Made by a program: the position numbers and the translations under genes. Below, in pieces: positions 45,069-53,632 of a stretch of DNA of 64,000 bases (positions within the stretch are counted from its first letter, which is position 1; the number at the start of each line of letters is the position of its first letter). The notes under the pieces are model-generated. The model saw only the letters and a program-made list of their open reading frames with translations, was not told where the DNA came from and made no database searches. The stretch covers positions 1 through 64,000 of the forward strand of contig NZ_MCZZ01000150.1 in NCBI RefSeq assembly GCF_002875705.1, read 5' to 3'. Source of the stretch: Vibrio sp. 10N.261.45.E2 (GTDB taxonomy: Bacteria; Pseudomonadota; Gammaproteobacteria; Enterobacterales; Vibrionaceae).

Positions 45069-45812
45069 GTGACAACGAAGATTTTGCTTAATTGCGACAT
45101 GGGAGAAAGTTTCGGCAACTGGAAGATGGGCGATGATGAGTCGGTCATGGAATGGGTCGATATGGCGAACATCGCTTGTGGCTTTCATGCGTCTGATCCA
45201 CATGTTATGTCCAAGACAATTAAATTGGCTCAACACTATCACACTCAAATAGGCGCTCATCCTGGTTATCAAGACCTCGTTGGTTTTGGTCGCCGTTCTA
45301 TTCCACACACCATGAATGAAATCTGTGAATTGGTGTGCTATCAAATCGGTGCACTACAAGCCCTTTGCCGTTATCACCATACCTCTGTTGGCTATGTGAA
45401 ACCTCATGGCGCCCTCTATAACGATATGATGGCGAACATTGATGTATTTAATGCCGTTGCCCAAGTTGTTGCTGAATTTAATATCCCCTTAATGATTCTT
45501 TCTTCATCAGACAATCAACAGTATTTAGATATTGCTGACGACCATGATCTTCCACTCTTATTTGAAGCGTTTGCCGACCGAGCTTATTTAAATAACGGGC
45601 AATTAGCGCCACGGACTCAAAAAGGCTCGGTTTACGTCAATCAAGACGATATCTATAACCAAGTCATGCAAATCATTAACTATGGCTCTGTTACGACTTT
45701 AGAGGGTGAAAGATTACCTATTGAAGCTGATACCATCTGTGTTCATGGGGATAACCCTCAATCCATCGCATTAATTAGAAAAATCAGACAAGATCTCAAC
45801 GCTTTTAATTAG
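45069..45812 (+). CDS. pxpA: 5-oxoprolinase subunit A (LamB/YcsF family)
   Basis: A 247-residue protein with the family start LLNCDMGESFGNWKMGDDE, IACGFHASDPHVM and VKPHGALYNDM blocks that bind metal and substrate. With PxpBC it opens 5-oxoproline to glutamate using ATP, removing a damage product of glutamine. Starts with GTG, with AAAGGA about ten bases upstream. The partners follow in the same direction after a 157-bp gap. Confidence 0.93.
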   Translation: MTTKILLNCDMGESFGNWKMGDDESVMEWVDMANIACGFHASDPHVMSKTIKLAQHYHTQIGAHPGYQDLVGFGRRSIPHTMNEICELVCYQIGALQALCRYHHTSVGYVKPHGALYNDMMANIDVFNAVAQVVAEFNIPLMILSSSDNQQYLDIADDHDLPLLFEAFADRAYLNNGQLAPRTQKGSVYVNQDDIYNQVMQIINYGSVTTLEGERLPIEADTICVHGDNPQSIALIRKIRQDLNAFN

Positions 45813-45969
45813 CATCAAGCGTGTGATTGGTAAGACGCATGATTAATCACTCGCTTAACCGAACATCGAACCAATTGCTCATAAAATTAAATTGCTGTGT
45901 ATTAGTTTGGCACGGAAGTTAAACGCACCAAGCAAGCAGAGCAAAGGCAAACAAACGTATGGAAACGAA

Positions 45970-46737
45970 ATGACGACGAATAAGATTGAATTCAATATAG
46001 CGCCAGTCGCTGAATGCAGCGTTTTGGTTACCTTGACTCTATCGCCTCCAAATGATCAATCTAGTGCAGAATATGCGCAATGCATGGCTTATTTTTCCGA
46101 TGCCATTCGCCAAAACTTAGCATCGGTATTGATGAATGTGACGCCGGCTTACCACACAATATTGGTCGATTACCTACCTTATCGAATATCAGAACAGCAG
46201 CTCATCAAGCAACTCAACAACTTGTTGGCTCAAGCTATGTCGTCCTTTTCACGTGTTAGTCAAACTCACAATACGATTGAGCTTCCTGCCTACTATTCAC
46301 CAGAAACAGCGCTCGATTTAGACAGGTATCAAGACAAAGGTATGACTCTAGACGACATCATTCAACATCACACATCACAGACATACAGCGTCAGTGCAAT
46401 TGGGTTTACGCCTGGCTTTGCGTTTATGTCTGATGTGGTGAGTGAGCTAGCTTTACCCCGTCACTCAACACCCCGCTTGAATGTACCCAAAGGCAGTATC
46501 GCAATCGCTGATACAAAAACGGCGGTGTACCCTTCAGATTCACCGGGTGGTTGGAATATTATTGGCAATTGCCCGCTTCCGTTGTTCGATCATAACCAAT
46601 TGAAGAACGTCGATATCGCACAAAGGCCATTGTCTCTACTTAATGTCGGCGACACTGTCCGTTTCATCGCGATTTCAAAAAAAGAGTTTGAAGAGCTTAG
46701 GCTTATGGAAATTAGTGGAGGTGTCGCAAATGGTTAA
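45970..46737 (+). CDS. pxpB: 5-oxoprolinase subunit B
   Basis: A 255-residue carboxyltransferase-type domain 1 protein (KipI family): TVSAIGFTPGFAFM-like block (here SAIGFTPGFAFMSDV), LPRHSTPRLNVPKGSIAIAD and SPGGWNIIGNCP. Forms the PxpBC complex that phosphorylates or activates oxoproline. The ATG at 45970 begins the conserved part; the longer frame from 45892 reads through unconserved residues. Ends eight bases inside pxpC. Confidence 0.9.
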   Translation: MTTNKIEFNIAPVAECSVLVTLTLSPPNDQSSAEYAQCMAYFSDAIRQNLASVLMNVTPAYHTILVDYLPYRISEQQLIKQLNNLLAQAMSSFSRVSQTHNTIELPAYYSPETALDLDRYQDKGMTLDDIIQHHTSQTYSVSAIGFTPGFAFMSDVVSELALPRHSTPRLNVPKGSIAIADTKTAVYPSDSPGGWNIIGNCPLPLFDHNQLKNVDIAQRPLSLLNVGDTVRFIAISKKEFEELRLMEISGGVANG

Positions 46738-47680
46738 GACAAGAGCTAAGCCAACACTGACAGTGATCAAACCTGGCCCGTTGAGTTTGATTCAAGACTT
46801 CGGGCGATTTGGTGTTGCTCATCTAGGGTTAACGCAAGGTGGCCCGGTTGATGATTACTCTTATAGTTGGGCCAATCATCTATTGGGAAACCCAGTAAAC
46901 CAAGCGGCGTTGGAAATCACACTAGGACAATGCGCGTTGCGAATCGACTTTGATTGTGAGATGGCGTTATGTGGGGGGGATTTACAAGCGAAGCTCGATG
47001 GCAAACCACTGTCTAATTGGCGCACCTTTCAAGCTTTCAAAGGTCAGATTCTCTCGTTTGGTTTACCTAAAAATGGACTAAGGGCTTATTTGGCCATTAA
47101 GGGTGGTTTCGATGCACCACAAACTCTTCACAGTTGCTCTACCGTTCCCCGAGAAAAGATTGGTGGATTAACGCAAGACGGAGAGCCGTGCCAACAAAGG
47201 CAGCAAATTAGTTTTACTGAACACAAACTCTCTCGTCCATTTAAACCTCTGAGTGTCACTTTCCGATACACACCGGATTACAACCTCCCCGTGAATCTGC
47301 GAGTCATTGAGGGGTATCAAAGCGAACTATTCTCGGAATCGGCAAAAGAGACTTTATATAACGCACAATATAAAGTTGACCAAAACTCCAATCGGATGGG
47401 TTATCGACTCAGTGGCGAAGCTGTGGAGTCGCCTGACATTTCATTGTTGTCAGAAGGTATTGCCCTCGGTGCGATTCAAATTCCTCAAGATGGACAACCT
47501 ATCGTGTTGCTAAATGACAGACAGACCATTGGTGGCTATCCGAAGATTGGATGCGTCGCCAGAATCGATTTGCCACGCTTAGCACAGGCAAAACCGGGGC
47601 ATGCGATATCGTTCAGCAAAGGCGATCGCTTAGGCTTGCAAGATGTTTGGTGTCAATGGGCTCAGTTTTTCGGTTATTGA
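46730..47680 (+). CDS. pxpC: 5-oxoprolinase subunit C
   Basis: A 316-residue carboxyltransferase-type domain 2 protein (KipA family): PGPLSLIQDFGRFGVAHLGL at the start, then NPVNQAALEITLG and SNRMGYRLSGEAV, with the terminal TIGGYPKIGCVAR. GGAGG precedes the ATG at 46730, which overlaps the end of pxpB, so the two are coupled. It completes the three-subunit 5-oxoprolinase. No clear terminator follows; an inverted repeat lies at 47750. Confidence 0.92.
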   Translation: MVKTRAKPTLTVIKPGPLSLIQDFGRFGVAHLGLTQGGPVDDYSYSWANHLLGNPVNQAALEITLGQCALRIDFDCEMALCGGDLQAKLDGKPLSNWRTFQAFKGQILSFGLPKNGLRAYLAIKGGFDAPQTLHSCSTVPREKIGGLTQDGEPCQQRQQISFTEHKLSRPFKPLSVTFRYTPDYNLPVNLRVIEGYQSELFSESAKETLYNAQYKVDQNSNRMGYRLSGEAVESPDISLLSEGIALGAIQIPQDGQPIVLLNDRQTIGGYPKIGCVARIDLPRLAQAKPGHAISFSKGDRLGLQDVWCQWAQFFGY

Positions 47681-47749
47681 TATTTTTGCCTGGTGAACAG
47701 AAGTTTTAGCGAGGTAGATTATCAGTATAAAGAAGGTATTTTGGCGAAG

Positions 47750-47779
47750 GTTCGGCTTACTTTGACAGGTAAGCCGAAC
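47750..47779. repeat. Inverted repeat after pxpC
   Basis: A perfect 11-bp stem GTTCGGCTTAC/GTAAGCCGAAC with an 8-nt loop between the ends of two convergent genes. It lacks a T run, so it is a hairpin, perhaps a weak bidirectional terminator. Confidence 0.5.
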
Positions 47780-47814
47780 TGGAGAGATTCAATGCAGTAA
47801 ATTATGACTTAGTA

Positions 47815-49272
47815 TTAAGCGTGGTCTTGGCCTGATACCTTTGCAAGCGCTTCTGGGTATCCACGTTCTTGTGTCAAATCTATCGCTCTGCCCTCAATAT
47901 CATCCAAAGTAAGTGACATTGTCACTGAGTGCATATCTTCAATCGATACCGCCTCTTCTGCAACGTCAAACCATTGTTCAGCAACCTTTTGTCCCGCTTC
48001 TAGTGTAGACGAAGCCTTCACGACTTCAAGTCGAGCATAGCGTTCACCACAGAATGAAACGTCTGAAGCTCGCAAGCTTGGATCCGTTCCCGGGATCTGT
48101 TGTGCACCAAACAAAGGCTTGCCACCAACCAGCGCAGATCTGAAACTTGGGATAAACTGAGAAATATGCGTTATTGCAGCGCGAGTTCTTAATTCAAGCT
48201 GTTCTTCAGTCCAACCTGATACGATTTTTTTAAGAAGCTTAGAAGGCAACTGAGGCTGTGACGAATCTGTCGACGATGAAACAAGTCCCCCCTCAAACAG
48301 AGTAATGCCTTCTGTCATACCGTGAAGCTGGAATACGCCATCAGCATACGGCGTTAATTGCGCCATACCTTGTGGCGTGCCTCTTGGGCCATGGAAGATA
48401 ACCTCTGGCCACTCTTCCTTACATTCTTGCGAATACGGCCACTCTGTAACGTACGCGGCTTTAAACTCAACGAGCCTTTGCTGCTTAGAGCCAACAAAGT
48501 CGTCCACGATACCCGTTTCAAATCCACTCGCATTAATTAAGTAGTCAGTTGTTAATTGGCAGCTTTGGTTATCAACATCGGTATAAGTCAAAGACCAACC
48601 TTTGCCTGTCGATTCAACAGATTGTAAGCGGCTGTTGGTTAACACGGTACAGTTAGCCTGTTGTCCCAAAGAGAGTTGAGCGGTTGCAGAAAGTCTGAAT
48701 ACGCTCCAACCATATTCTTGAACCATAGCAACAGGATACTTAAGGGTTTCTAAATCTGTATGTTTCGCAAAAGGAATACACCAATCATCGAGAGATGTTG
48801 GCTTCAGGGGCTGAGTTTTCGTAGAAAGAGCTAATAAATCTTCTTTGCTGTACAGCTTGTAATATTCTTGCGGATCACCAAGCACTTGGTTGCTTTTATC
48901 TTGCGTAACGAGAGCGGCATAAGCGCTTTTAATTATCTTAAGGCGAGGAAGCAAATCCAACGGCTCGCCACCATCACTGTGCGGAACGGCGATGATTGTC
49001 GGACGAATATTGATCGTGTGAGGAAATAAGCGAACGGTATCAATTGACTGTTTAAGCAACTGCAGACACTGCTCTACAGAAATATCTCGATACAAATTGC
49101 CTCCAGCGTGCAGGTGGCAAATTGGTGGACCATTAACCAAACTCGGCCCTTTTTCCATGATAGTGACCTTAAAACCCAACTCACTAAAGTGAATCGCGCT
49201 CGTTGTTCCGGCAATACCACCACCAACAATGGCAATAGAAGGTTGATTTGTATCCGTTTTGTTGTGGTTCAT
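47815..49272 (-). CDS. FAD-dependent oxidoreductase
   Basis: A 485-residue flavoprotein of the D-amino-acid oxidase-like fold. The dinucleotide-binding loop is AIVGGGIAGTTSAIHFSELG near residue 13, followed by the acidic E in IMEKG, and a second FAD contact appears as YLINASGFETG. The substrate is not identifiable; there is no signal peptide or membrane segment. The ATG giving MNHNKTDT is chosen because upstream residues look non-coding. The gene stands alone, with the unusual non-coding region upstream of it. Confidence 0.82.
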   Translation of the reverse strand: MNHNKTDTNQPSIAIVGGGIAGTTSAIHFSELGFKVTIMEKGPSLVNGPPICHLHAGGNLYRDISVEQCLQLLKQSIDTVRLFPHTINIRPTIIAVPHSDGGEPLDLLPRLKIIKSAYAALVTQDKSNQVLGDPQEYYKLYSKEDLLALSTKTQPLKPTSLDDWCIPFAKHTDLETLKYPVAMVQEYGWSVFRLSATAQLSLGQQANCTVLTNSRLQSVESTGKGWSLTYTDVDNQSCQLTTDYLINASGFETGIVDDFVGSKQQRLVEFKAAYVTEWPYSQECKEEWPEVIFHGPRGTPQGMAQLTPYADGVFQLHGMTEGITLFEGGLVSSSTDSSQPQLPSKLLKKIVSGWTEEQLELRTRAAITHISQFIPSFRSALVGGKPLFGAQQIPGTDPSLRASDVSFCGERYARLEVVKASSTLEAGQKVAEQWFDVAEEAVSIEDMHSVTMSLTLDDIEGRAIDLTQERGYPEALAKVSGQDHA

Positions 49273-49508
49273 CGTGTTCTGTAGAATAAGATTAACTGCC
49301 GCTATTCTACTTTTGTTCTGCGATGAATTAAAACACATTTTTATCAAGGTCTTAGATAGGCGGGATTTAATATCTATGTAAAAAACATAAATAATCTCTT
49401 GACTCAATAAGTCCAGATAGAGTTTTAAAGGTTATTCTAACAGTCAAATTTGTCCTAAGTGACGCCACATAAAGGCTGCCTCAATACTCTTAAAACATAG
49501 ATGTTAAC

Positions 49509-49553
49509 TTATCCCTAAAGTTATCCACCGTTTTTGTGGATAACTGTTGATAA
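49509..49553. repeat. Cluster of four DnaA-box-like sequences
   Basis: On plus: TTATCCCTA (49509, two mismatches to TTATCCACA) and TTATCCACC (49521, one). On minus: TTATCCACA (49535-49543, perfect) and TTATCAACA (49545-49553, one). The middle two form a 10-bp inverted repeat AGTTATCCAC-N7-GTGGATAACT. DnaA binding is inferred from sequence only. Confidence 0.5.
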
Positions 49554-49566
49554 CGTTCTTGCTAAG

Positions 49567-49628
49567 TTGCGCAAACCCTTTATTTACAGGGACTAACCGT
49601 TGTTCATTAAATCGGCGTTATTGCGCAA
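49567..49628. repeat. Pair of TTGCGCAA palindromes
   Basis: Identical 8-bp palindromes at 49567-49574 and 49621-49628, 54 bp apart. They flank AT-rich sequence close to the DnaA-like boxes. The binding protein is unknown. Confidence 0.4.
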
Positions 49629-49709
49629 TTAGTTTTGAAAAATGCTAAAAAGAGTCGAATTTAAGGTGCGATATTTTTTACTTATGCTATAGGTTGGTTA
49701 AATAAAAAG

Positions 49710-49790
49710 CGGTCTAAAACGACATCTTATAAATAGTGCATGACTAGGTATAAATCATTTCGCTTTTAGACCGTTTTAAGCTTTAGACCG
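49710..49790 (-). repeat. CGGTCTAAA(A) repeats, possible small-RNA terminator
   Basis: CGGTCTAAAA at 49710-49719 is inverted against TTTTAGACCG at 49764-49773, and a third copy TTTAGACCG lies at 49782-49790, 17 bp after the second. Read on the minus strand the hairpin ends GCTTTTTATTT, like a terminator for ybbP or for a small RNA. Confidence 0.4.
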
Positions 49791-49820
49791 TTGAAAGTAC
49801 CAGGTAGATTTTTCTAGCTA

Positions 49821-52259
49821 CTAGCCAAAATTCTTGTTTACTGGTGCTAACAGACGTTTGATTAAACTATTCACTACTGCAGCCAATGTGATGAATGTTA
49901 GCACGGGTAGCGCTATCCAAAGCATCGGGTGAAGTGAAGGTTGTAACTCAAAGCCAAAGTTCATTACCCCCGCTACACTCAATTCAGAGCCAAGTGCCGC
50001 AATCGAGCCTGCCACTAACGCCATTAACCCATATTCACACCAAATGGTGTTGAGGATTCGCTTCTTACTTGCACCTAAGGTTCGGTACAAGCGAATCTCT
50101 TGTTGTCTTTGAGATAAGCTCAATCGCAATAAAGTGAAGATAAGCAACAGCCCCGCGACCACACCTAACGCTGCAAGTACGGTTATCGACCAAACAATCT
50201 GTTTGAGCAATTCTTGGATCTTGCTACCCATCTTACGAATGTCCATCAAACTTACGGTTGGGTGATTGCGAGAAAGTTCGTTGAGCATTTGGTTATGTTG
50301 TTCTTCTAGTCTGAAGCTCACTAGCCAAGTAGAAGGAATTGAGCTCAATACATCTGGTGTAAAGATGAAATAGAAGTTTGGCTTCATTTCTCGCCACTCT
50401 ACTTTGCGGATGCTATTCACTTTGGCTGAGACATTTTGGCTGTTGATCGTGAATGAAAGCTCATCGCCGATCTTCAAACTAAGCTGGTCAGCGACATTCG
50501 ATTCTACCGATACACCCTGCTCTTGTGTCCAGCCACCTTTCAACACTTCATTGTACTCAGGCAGACTATCTCCCCAAGTGAAATTTATCTCGCGGCTTAG
50601 TGCGTCGGTTTCTCCTGAAGTATCGCTGTATTCCGATGCTTCGACGCCGTTGATGGTCGTTAGTCTTCCGCGGATAATTGGAAACGCTTGAGTACGCTCT
50701 ACTTCGTTTGCATCAATTGTGTCGAGATAGCTGTCTTTTTCATAGCTTGCAATATTAAGTGCAAACGCATTGGGTGCGTTCTCAGGTAAGGTTTGTTGCC
50801 AATCTGACAGCAAATCACTTCGTACTAACCAGATAATCGACAGCAGCATTAGTGATAGCGCTAAAGAGCCAAACTGAATTCCAGTCGCCAGTGGCGTGCG
50901 GTTTATACGGCTTAATGCCAAGCGCATAGATGTTGACGTTGGTAACTTACCGACAAGGCGAAGAACAACCGTGCTCACAACAGCTAACACCAAGAACAGA
51001 CACGCAATTCCGGCTAAAACAATCCATACCAACAGGTTATCGCCATACATCAACATCATCGGGATGATAGGTACTAACAGCAGCCCGAACTTTTTGTAGC
51101 TGTCTTGTGATTGATGGCTTGATTGAATCACGCTGATGGCTGATGTATTAACTAAACCAATCAATGGGATCCCTAAGGCAGGCACACCAATTAGAATGCT
51201 TGATGAAATAGCTAAGATAGCGGGTTCGATACCGTAGCTTGGAAGTGGCGATGGCAACAAGTCACCCAGTGGAATTCGAAGCAAAAACTCTAAGCCGATA
51301 CCGATGGTAATTCCTAGTACAGCGCCAATAACGACTAACAAAGATACCTGAACCGACAACCACTTAATTATCCACTGCTTACTAGCCCCCAAACTTTTCA
51401 GCATAGCGATGGTTTTACGACGGCTTGCCACATAATGTTGGCAAGTAAGTACCAAAGTGGTTGCCGCCATTATGACAACGATAGCAACAGTCAGTGAAAG
51501 GTATTGAGTCGTACTTTCGAACATGTCGTTGGTTCGACTGGCTGAATCTTGATTGCGCCAGCGATCACTCGGTGTTAACTCAACACTGTCTTGCGCGGCT
51601 TTGAGTTTTGCTTCATCCCCGTTCAAGAACAGTCGGAAACTCACGCGACTTCCGGGCTGAATGGCACCGGTCGCATCAATATCACTTTTGTGTATTAACA
51701 CTACTGGCATTTGTTGGAATGGATTAAAGCTCAACCCTGGCTCTTGAGTGATTCGCCCTGTTATTGTTAAATCGGCATCGCCTATTGTGACATTGTCACC
51801 TACTTTAACTTCGAGCTGCGCAAATATACGCTCATCGAGCCAAAGTTCGCCCGGTTCAACATGATGACTTGACGCGTTGTTAGCACCCTCTAATATCATT
51901 TCACCACGCAATGGGTAGTTGCTTTCCACCGCTTTAACCGTCACCAACTGCATTGAGTTGTCGCTGAAGGCCATGGTGGAGAAACGCGTTAACTCGGAAC
52001 TTTCTAGCTGCTCAACTTGAGTAAGGTCGAGCAAGGGTTGTGGAATTGGATTTGCTGAAATAAATACACTATCCGCAGTCAGTGCGTCTTTACCTTGCTT
52101 AACAATTACCTGCTCCATACGCTCGGCCAGCGCCGACAGTGCAAACACACAAGCAATAATTAGCGTTAAAGCGATGGATACTGGCCACAACTGACCATGT
52201 CGAATCTCTTCGATACTCCATGAAAACAGGCGTTTATTCAGTCCGTTTGATGAATTCAA
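49821..52259 (-). CDS. ybbP: ABC transporter permease YbbP
   Basis: An 812-residue FtsX-type permease with two repeats of a large periplasmic domain plus membrane block, about ten helices in all. It starts with TTG two bases after the ybbA stop, with GAGGAAG inside the end of ybbA as ribosome site. The YbbAP complex belongs to MacB/LolCDE-like mechanotransmitters; in E. coli it appears to work with TesA, perhaps removing lipids or hydrophobic compounds. Next to tesA here as well. Confidence 0.9.
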   Translation of the reverse strand: MNSSNGLNKRLFSWSIEEIRHGQLWPVSIALTLIIACVFALSALAERMEQVIVKQGKDALTADSVFISANPIPQPLLDLTQVEQLESSELTRFSTMAFSDNSMQLVTVKAVESNYPLRGEMILEGANNASSHHVEPGELWLDERIFAQLEVKVGDNVTIGDADLTITGRITQEPGLSFNPFQQMPVVLIHKSDIDATGAIQPGSRVSFRLFLNGDEAKLKAAQDSVELTPSDRWRNQDSASRTNDMFESTTQYLSLTVAIVVIMAATTLVLTCQHYVASRRKTIAMLKSLGASKQWIIKWLSVQVSLLVVIGAVLGITIGIGLEFLLRIPLGDLLPSPLPSYGIEPAILAISSSILIGVPALGIPLIGLVNTSAISVIQSSHQSQDSYKKFGLLLVPIIPMMLMYGDNLLVWIVLAGIACLFLVLAVVSTVVLRLVGKLPTSTSMRLALSRINRTPLATGIQFGSLALSLMLLSIIWLVRSDLLSDWQQTLPENAPNAFALNIASYEKDSYLDTIDANEVERTQAFPIIRGRLTTINGVEASEYSDTSGETDALSREINFTWGDSLPEYNEVLKGGWTQEQGVSVESNVADQLSLKIGDELSFTINSQNVSAKVNSIRKVEWREMKPNFYFIFTPDVLSSIPSTWLVSFRLEEQHNQMLNELSRNHPTVSLMDIRKMGSKIQELLKQIVWSITVLAALGVVAGLLLIFTLLRLSLSQRQQEIRLYRTLGASKKRILNTIWCEYGLMALVAGSIAALGSELSVAGVMNFGFELQPSLHPMLWIALPVLTFITLAAVVNSLIKRLLAPVNKNFG

Positions 52260-52260
52260 T

Positions 52261-52935
52261 TTAGACTTCCTCTATCTGACCAACATGCATCTTAAGCGTT
52301 CTTTGACAACGTTGTGCAAGCTTAGGATCGTGTGTCACCAAAACTAACGTTGTGCCGTGGGATGAGTTCAATTCAAACAGCAACTCCACAATCTTGGCTG
52401 CTGTTTGTTGGTCTAGGTTGCCTGTTGGTTCATCTGCAAAAAGGATTTTGGGCTTGATCATAAATGCACGTGCCAAAGCAACTCGTTGTTGCTCACCACC
52501 AGATAGCTGAGACGGCAAGTGATCAAGCCTATCTTTCAAGCCTACTGATTCAAGTAGAGCAGTCGCGCGTTCAATGTCTTCGTCTTCTCCCTTCAACAAA
52601 CAAGGCAGCGTTACATTTTGCAGAGCAGAGAGGCTTGGGATTAATAAGAAGCTTTGGAATACAAACCCTACCGATTCACTGCGGATCTTAGCCCTCGCCT
52701 CATCATCAAGCTGTGACAGTGGCTGACCTAGTAAACTGATTTCGCCTTTCGTTGGTACATCAAGACCAGCAAGCAGAGTCATTAGGGTCGACTTACCCGC
52801 CCCAGACGTACCAACAATCGAGACAGTTTCGCCTTCACGAATATCGATATCGACGTGCTCTAGGATTGTTAAATGTTCTTGATTAGTAGACACTGTCTTC
52901 GAAACAGCTTCTGCCTTAATGATGGATGTATGCAT
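52261..52935 (-). CDS. ybbA: ABC transporter ATP-binding protein YbbA
   Basis: A 224-residue cassette of the LolD/MacB type: Walker A GTSGAGKST, Q-loop FVFQSFLLIPSL, signature LSGGEQQRVALARA, Walker B ILFADEPTGNLD. Energises YbbP. The ATG at 52935 shares the CATG palindrome with the tesA start on the opposite strand, so each gene's promoter must lie inside the other gene. Alternative downstream starts would cut conserved sequence only slightly. Confidence 0.93.
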   Translation of the reverse strand: MHTSIIKAEAVSKTVSTNQEHLTILEHVDIDIREGETVSIVGTSGAGKSTLMTLLAGLDVPTKGEISLLGQPLSQLDDEARAKIRSESVGFVFQSFLLIPSLSALQNVTLPCLLKGEDEDIERATALLESVGLKDRLDHLPSQLSGGEQQRVALARAFMIKPKILFADEPTGNLDQQTAAKIVELLFELNSSHGTTLVLVTHDPKLAQRCQRTLKMHVGQIEEV

Positions 52936-53551
52936 GACTCGACTAATTTCCTTTTTATTCTTTATTTTATTTTCAACCGCTTCTTTGGCTCAAGATACCG
53001 AGCTAGATTCTAAGCTACTGGTCCTTGGTGATAGCTTGAGTGCTGGTTATAACATGGACATCAAACAAAGTTGGCCAAGCTTGTTACCAGACGCGTTAGC
53101 AAAGCATGACAAAACGGTAACTGTGGTTAACGGCAGTATTTCTGGTGACACAACAGGCAATGGTTTAGCCCGCTTACCACAATTGCTTGAAGAACACGCT
53201 CCAGATACCGTTCTTATTGAACTTGGTGCAAATGATGGACTTCGCGGATTCCCACCTAAGCTGATGTCTGCGAACCTTGATCAAATCATTGAGCAGATAA
53301 AAGCTGCGGGCGCCAAACCTATAATGATGCAGATTAAAATCCCACCAAACTACGGCAAGCGTTACAACCAGCAGTTTGAATACGTTTTTGCAGCGCTAGC
53401 TGATCAACAAAACGTGCCACTTTTGCCGTTTTTCCTAGAGCACATCATCCTTAAACCTGAGTGGATGATGAACGATGGACTGCATCCAAAACCAGAAGCT
53501 CAACCTTGGATTGCTGAATTTGTCGCCGAAGAATTATATCAGTATCTTTAG
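52934..53551 (+). CDS. tesA: Lysophospholipase/acyl-CoA thioesterase TesA
   Basis: A 205-residue SGNH hydrolase with signal peptide (FFILFSTASLAQ), located in the periplasm. Block I LGDSLSAG (Ser), block II SGDTTGNG, block III GANDGLRG and block V DGLHPKPEA (Asp/His) are all intact, and LPFFLE matches E. coli TesA. It hydrolyses thioesters, lysophospholipids and small esters. Divergent from ybbAP with overlapping start codons; ATGs at 52919 and 52922 are alternatives. Confidence 0.94.
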   Translation: MTRLISFLFFILFSTASLAQDTELDSKLLVLGDSLSAGYNMDIKQSWPSLLPDALAKHDKTVTVVNGSISGDTTGNGLARLPQLLEEHAPDTVLIELGANDGLRGFPPKLMSANLDQIIEQIKAAGAKPIMMQIKIPPNYGKRYNQQFEYVFAALADQQNVPLLPFFLEHIILKPEWMMNDGLHPKPEAQPWIAEFVAEELYQYL

Positions 53552-53632
53552 GTTTTAATGGTCTAGCTCAATAAATTTTACACAGCTTTACGTTAGCCTG
53601 AGTGCATATCACCGTTAACTGTAAGGTTATTT

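Larger units (their letters stand above)
49273..49820. other. Structured non-coding region upstream of the FAD oxidoreductase
   Basis: A gap of 548 bp between two minus-strand genes. It holds four DnaA-box-like sequences (49509-49553), two TTGCGCAA palindromes (49567 and 49621), and three copies of a CGGTCTAAA element (49710-49790). No open frame was convincing. Promoter of the oxidoreductase and possibly a small RNA or protein-binding locus are here. Confidence 0.5.

Noticed and set aside
49273-49820. Replication origin of the chromosome
   Set aside because: Four DnaA-like boxes are present, but dnaA, gidA, rctB, parAB and an AT-rich unwinding block with GATC repeats are missing. Kept only as a possible DnaA-binding cluster.
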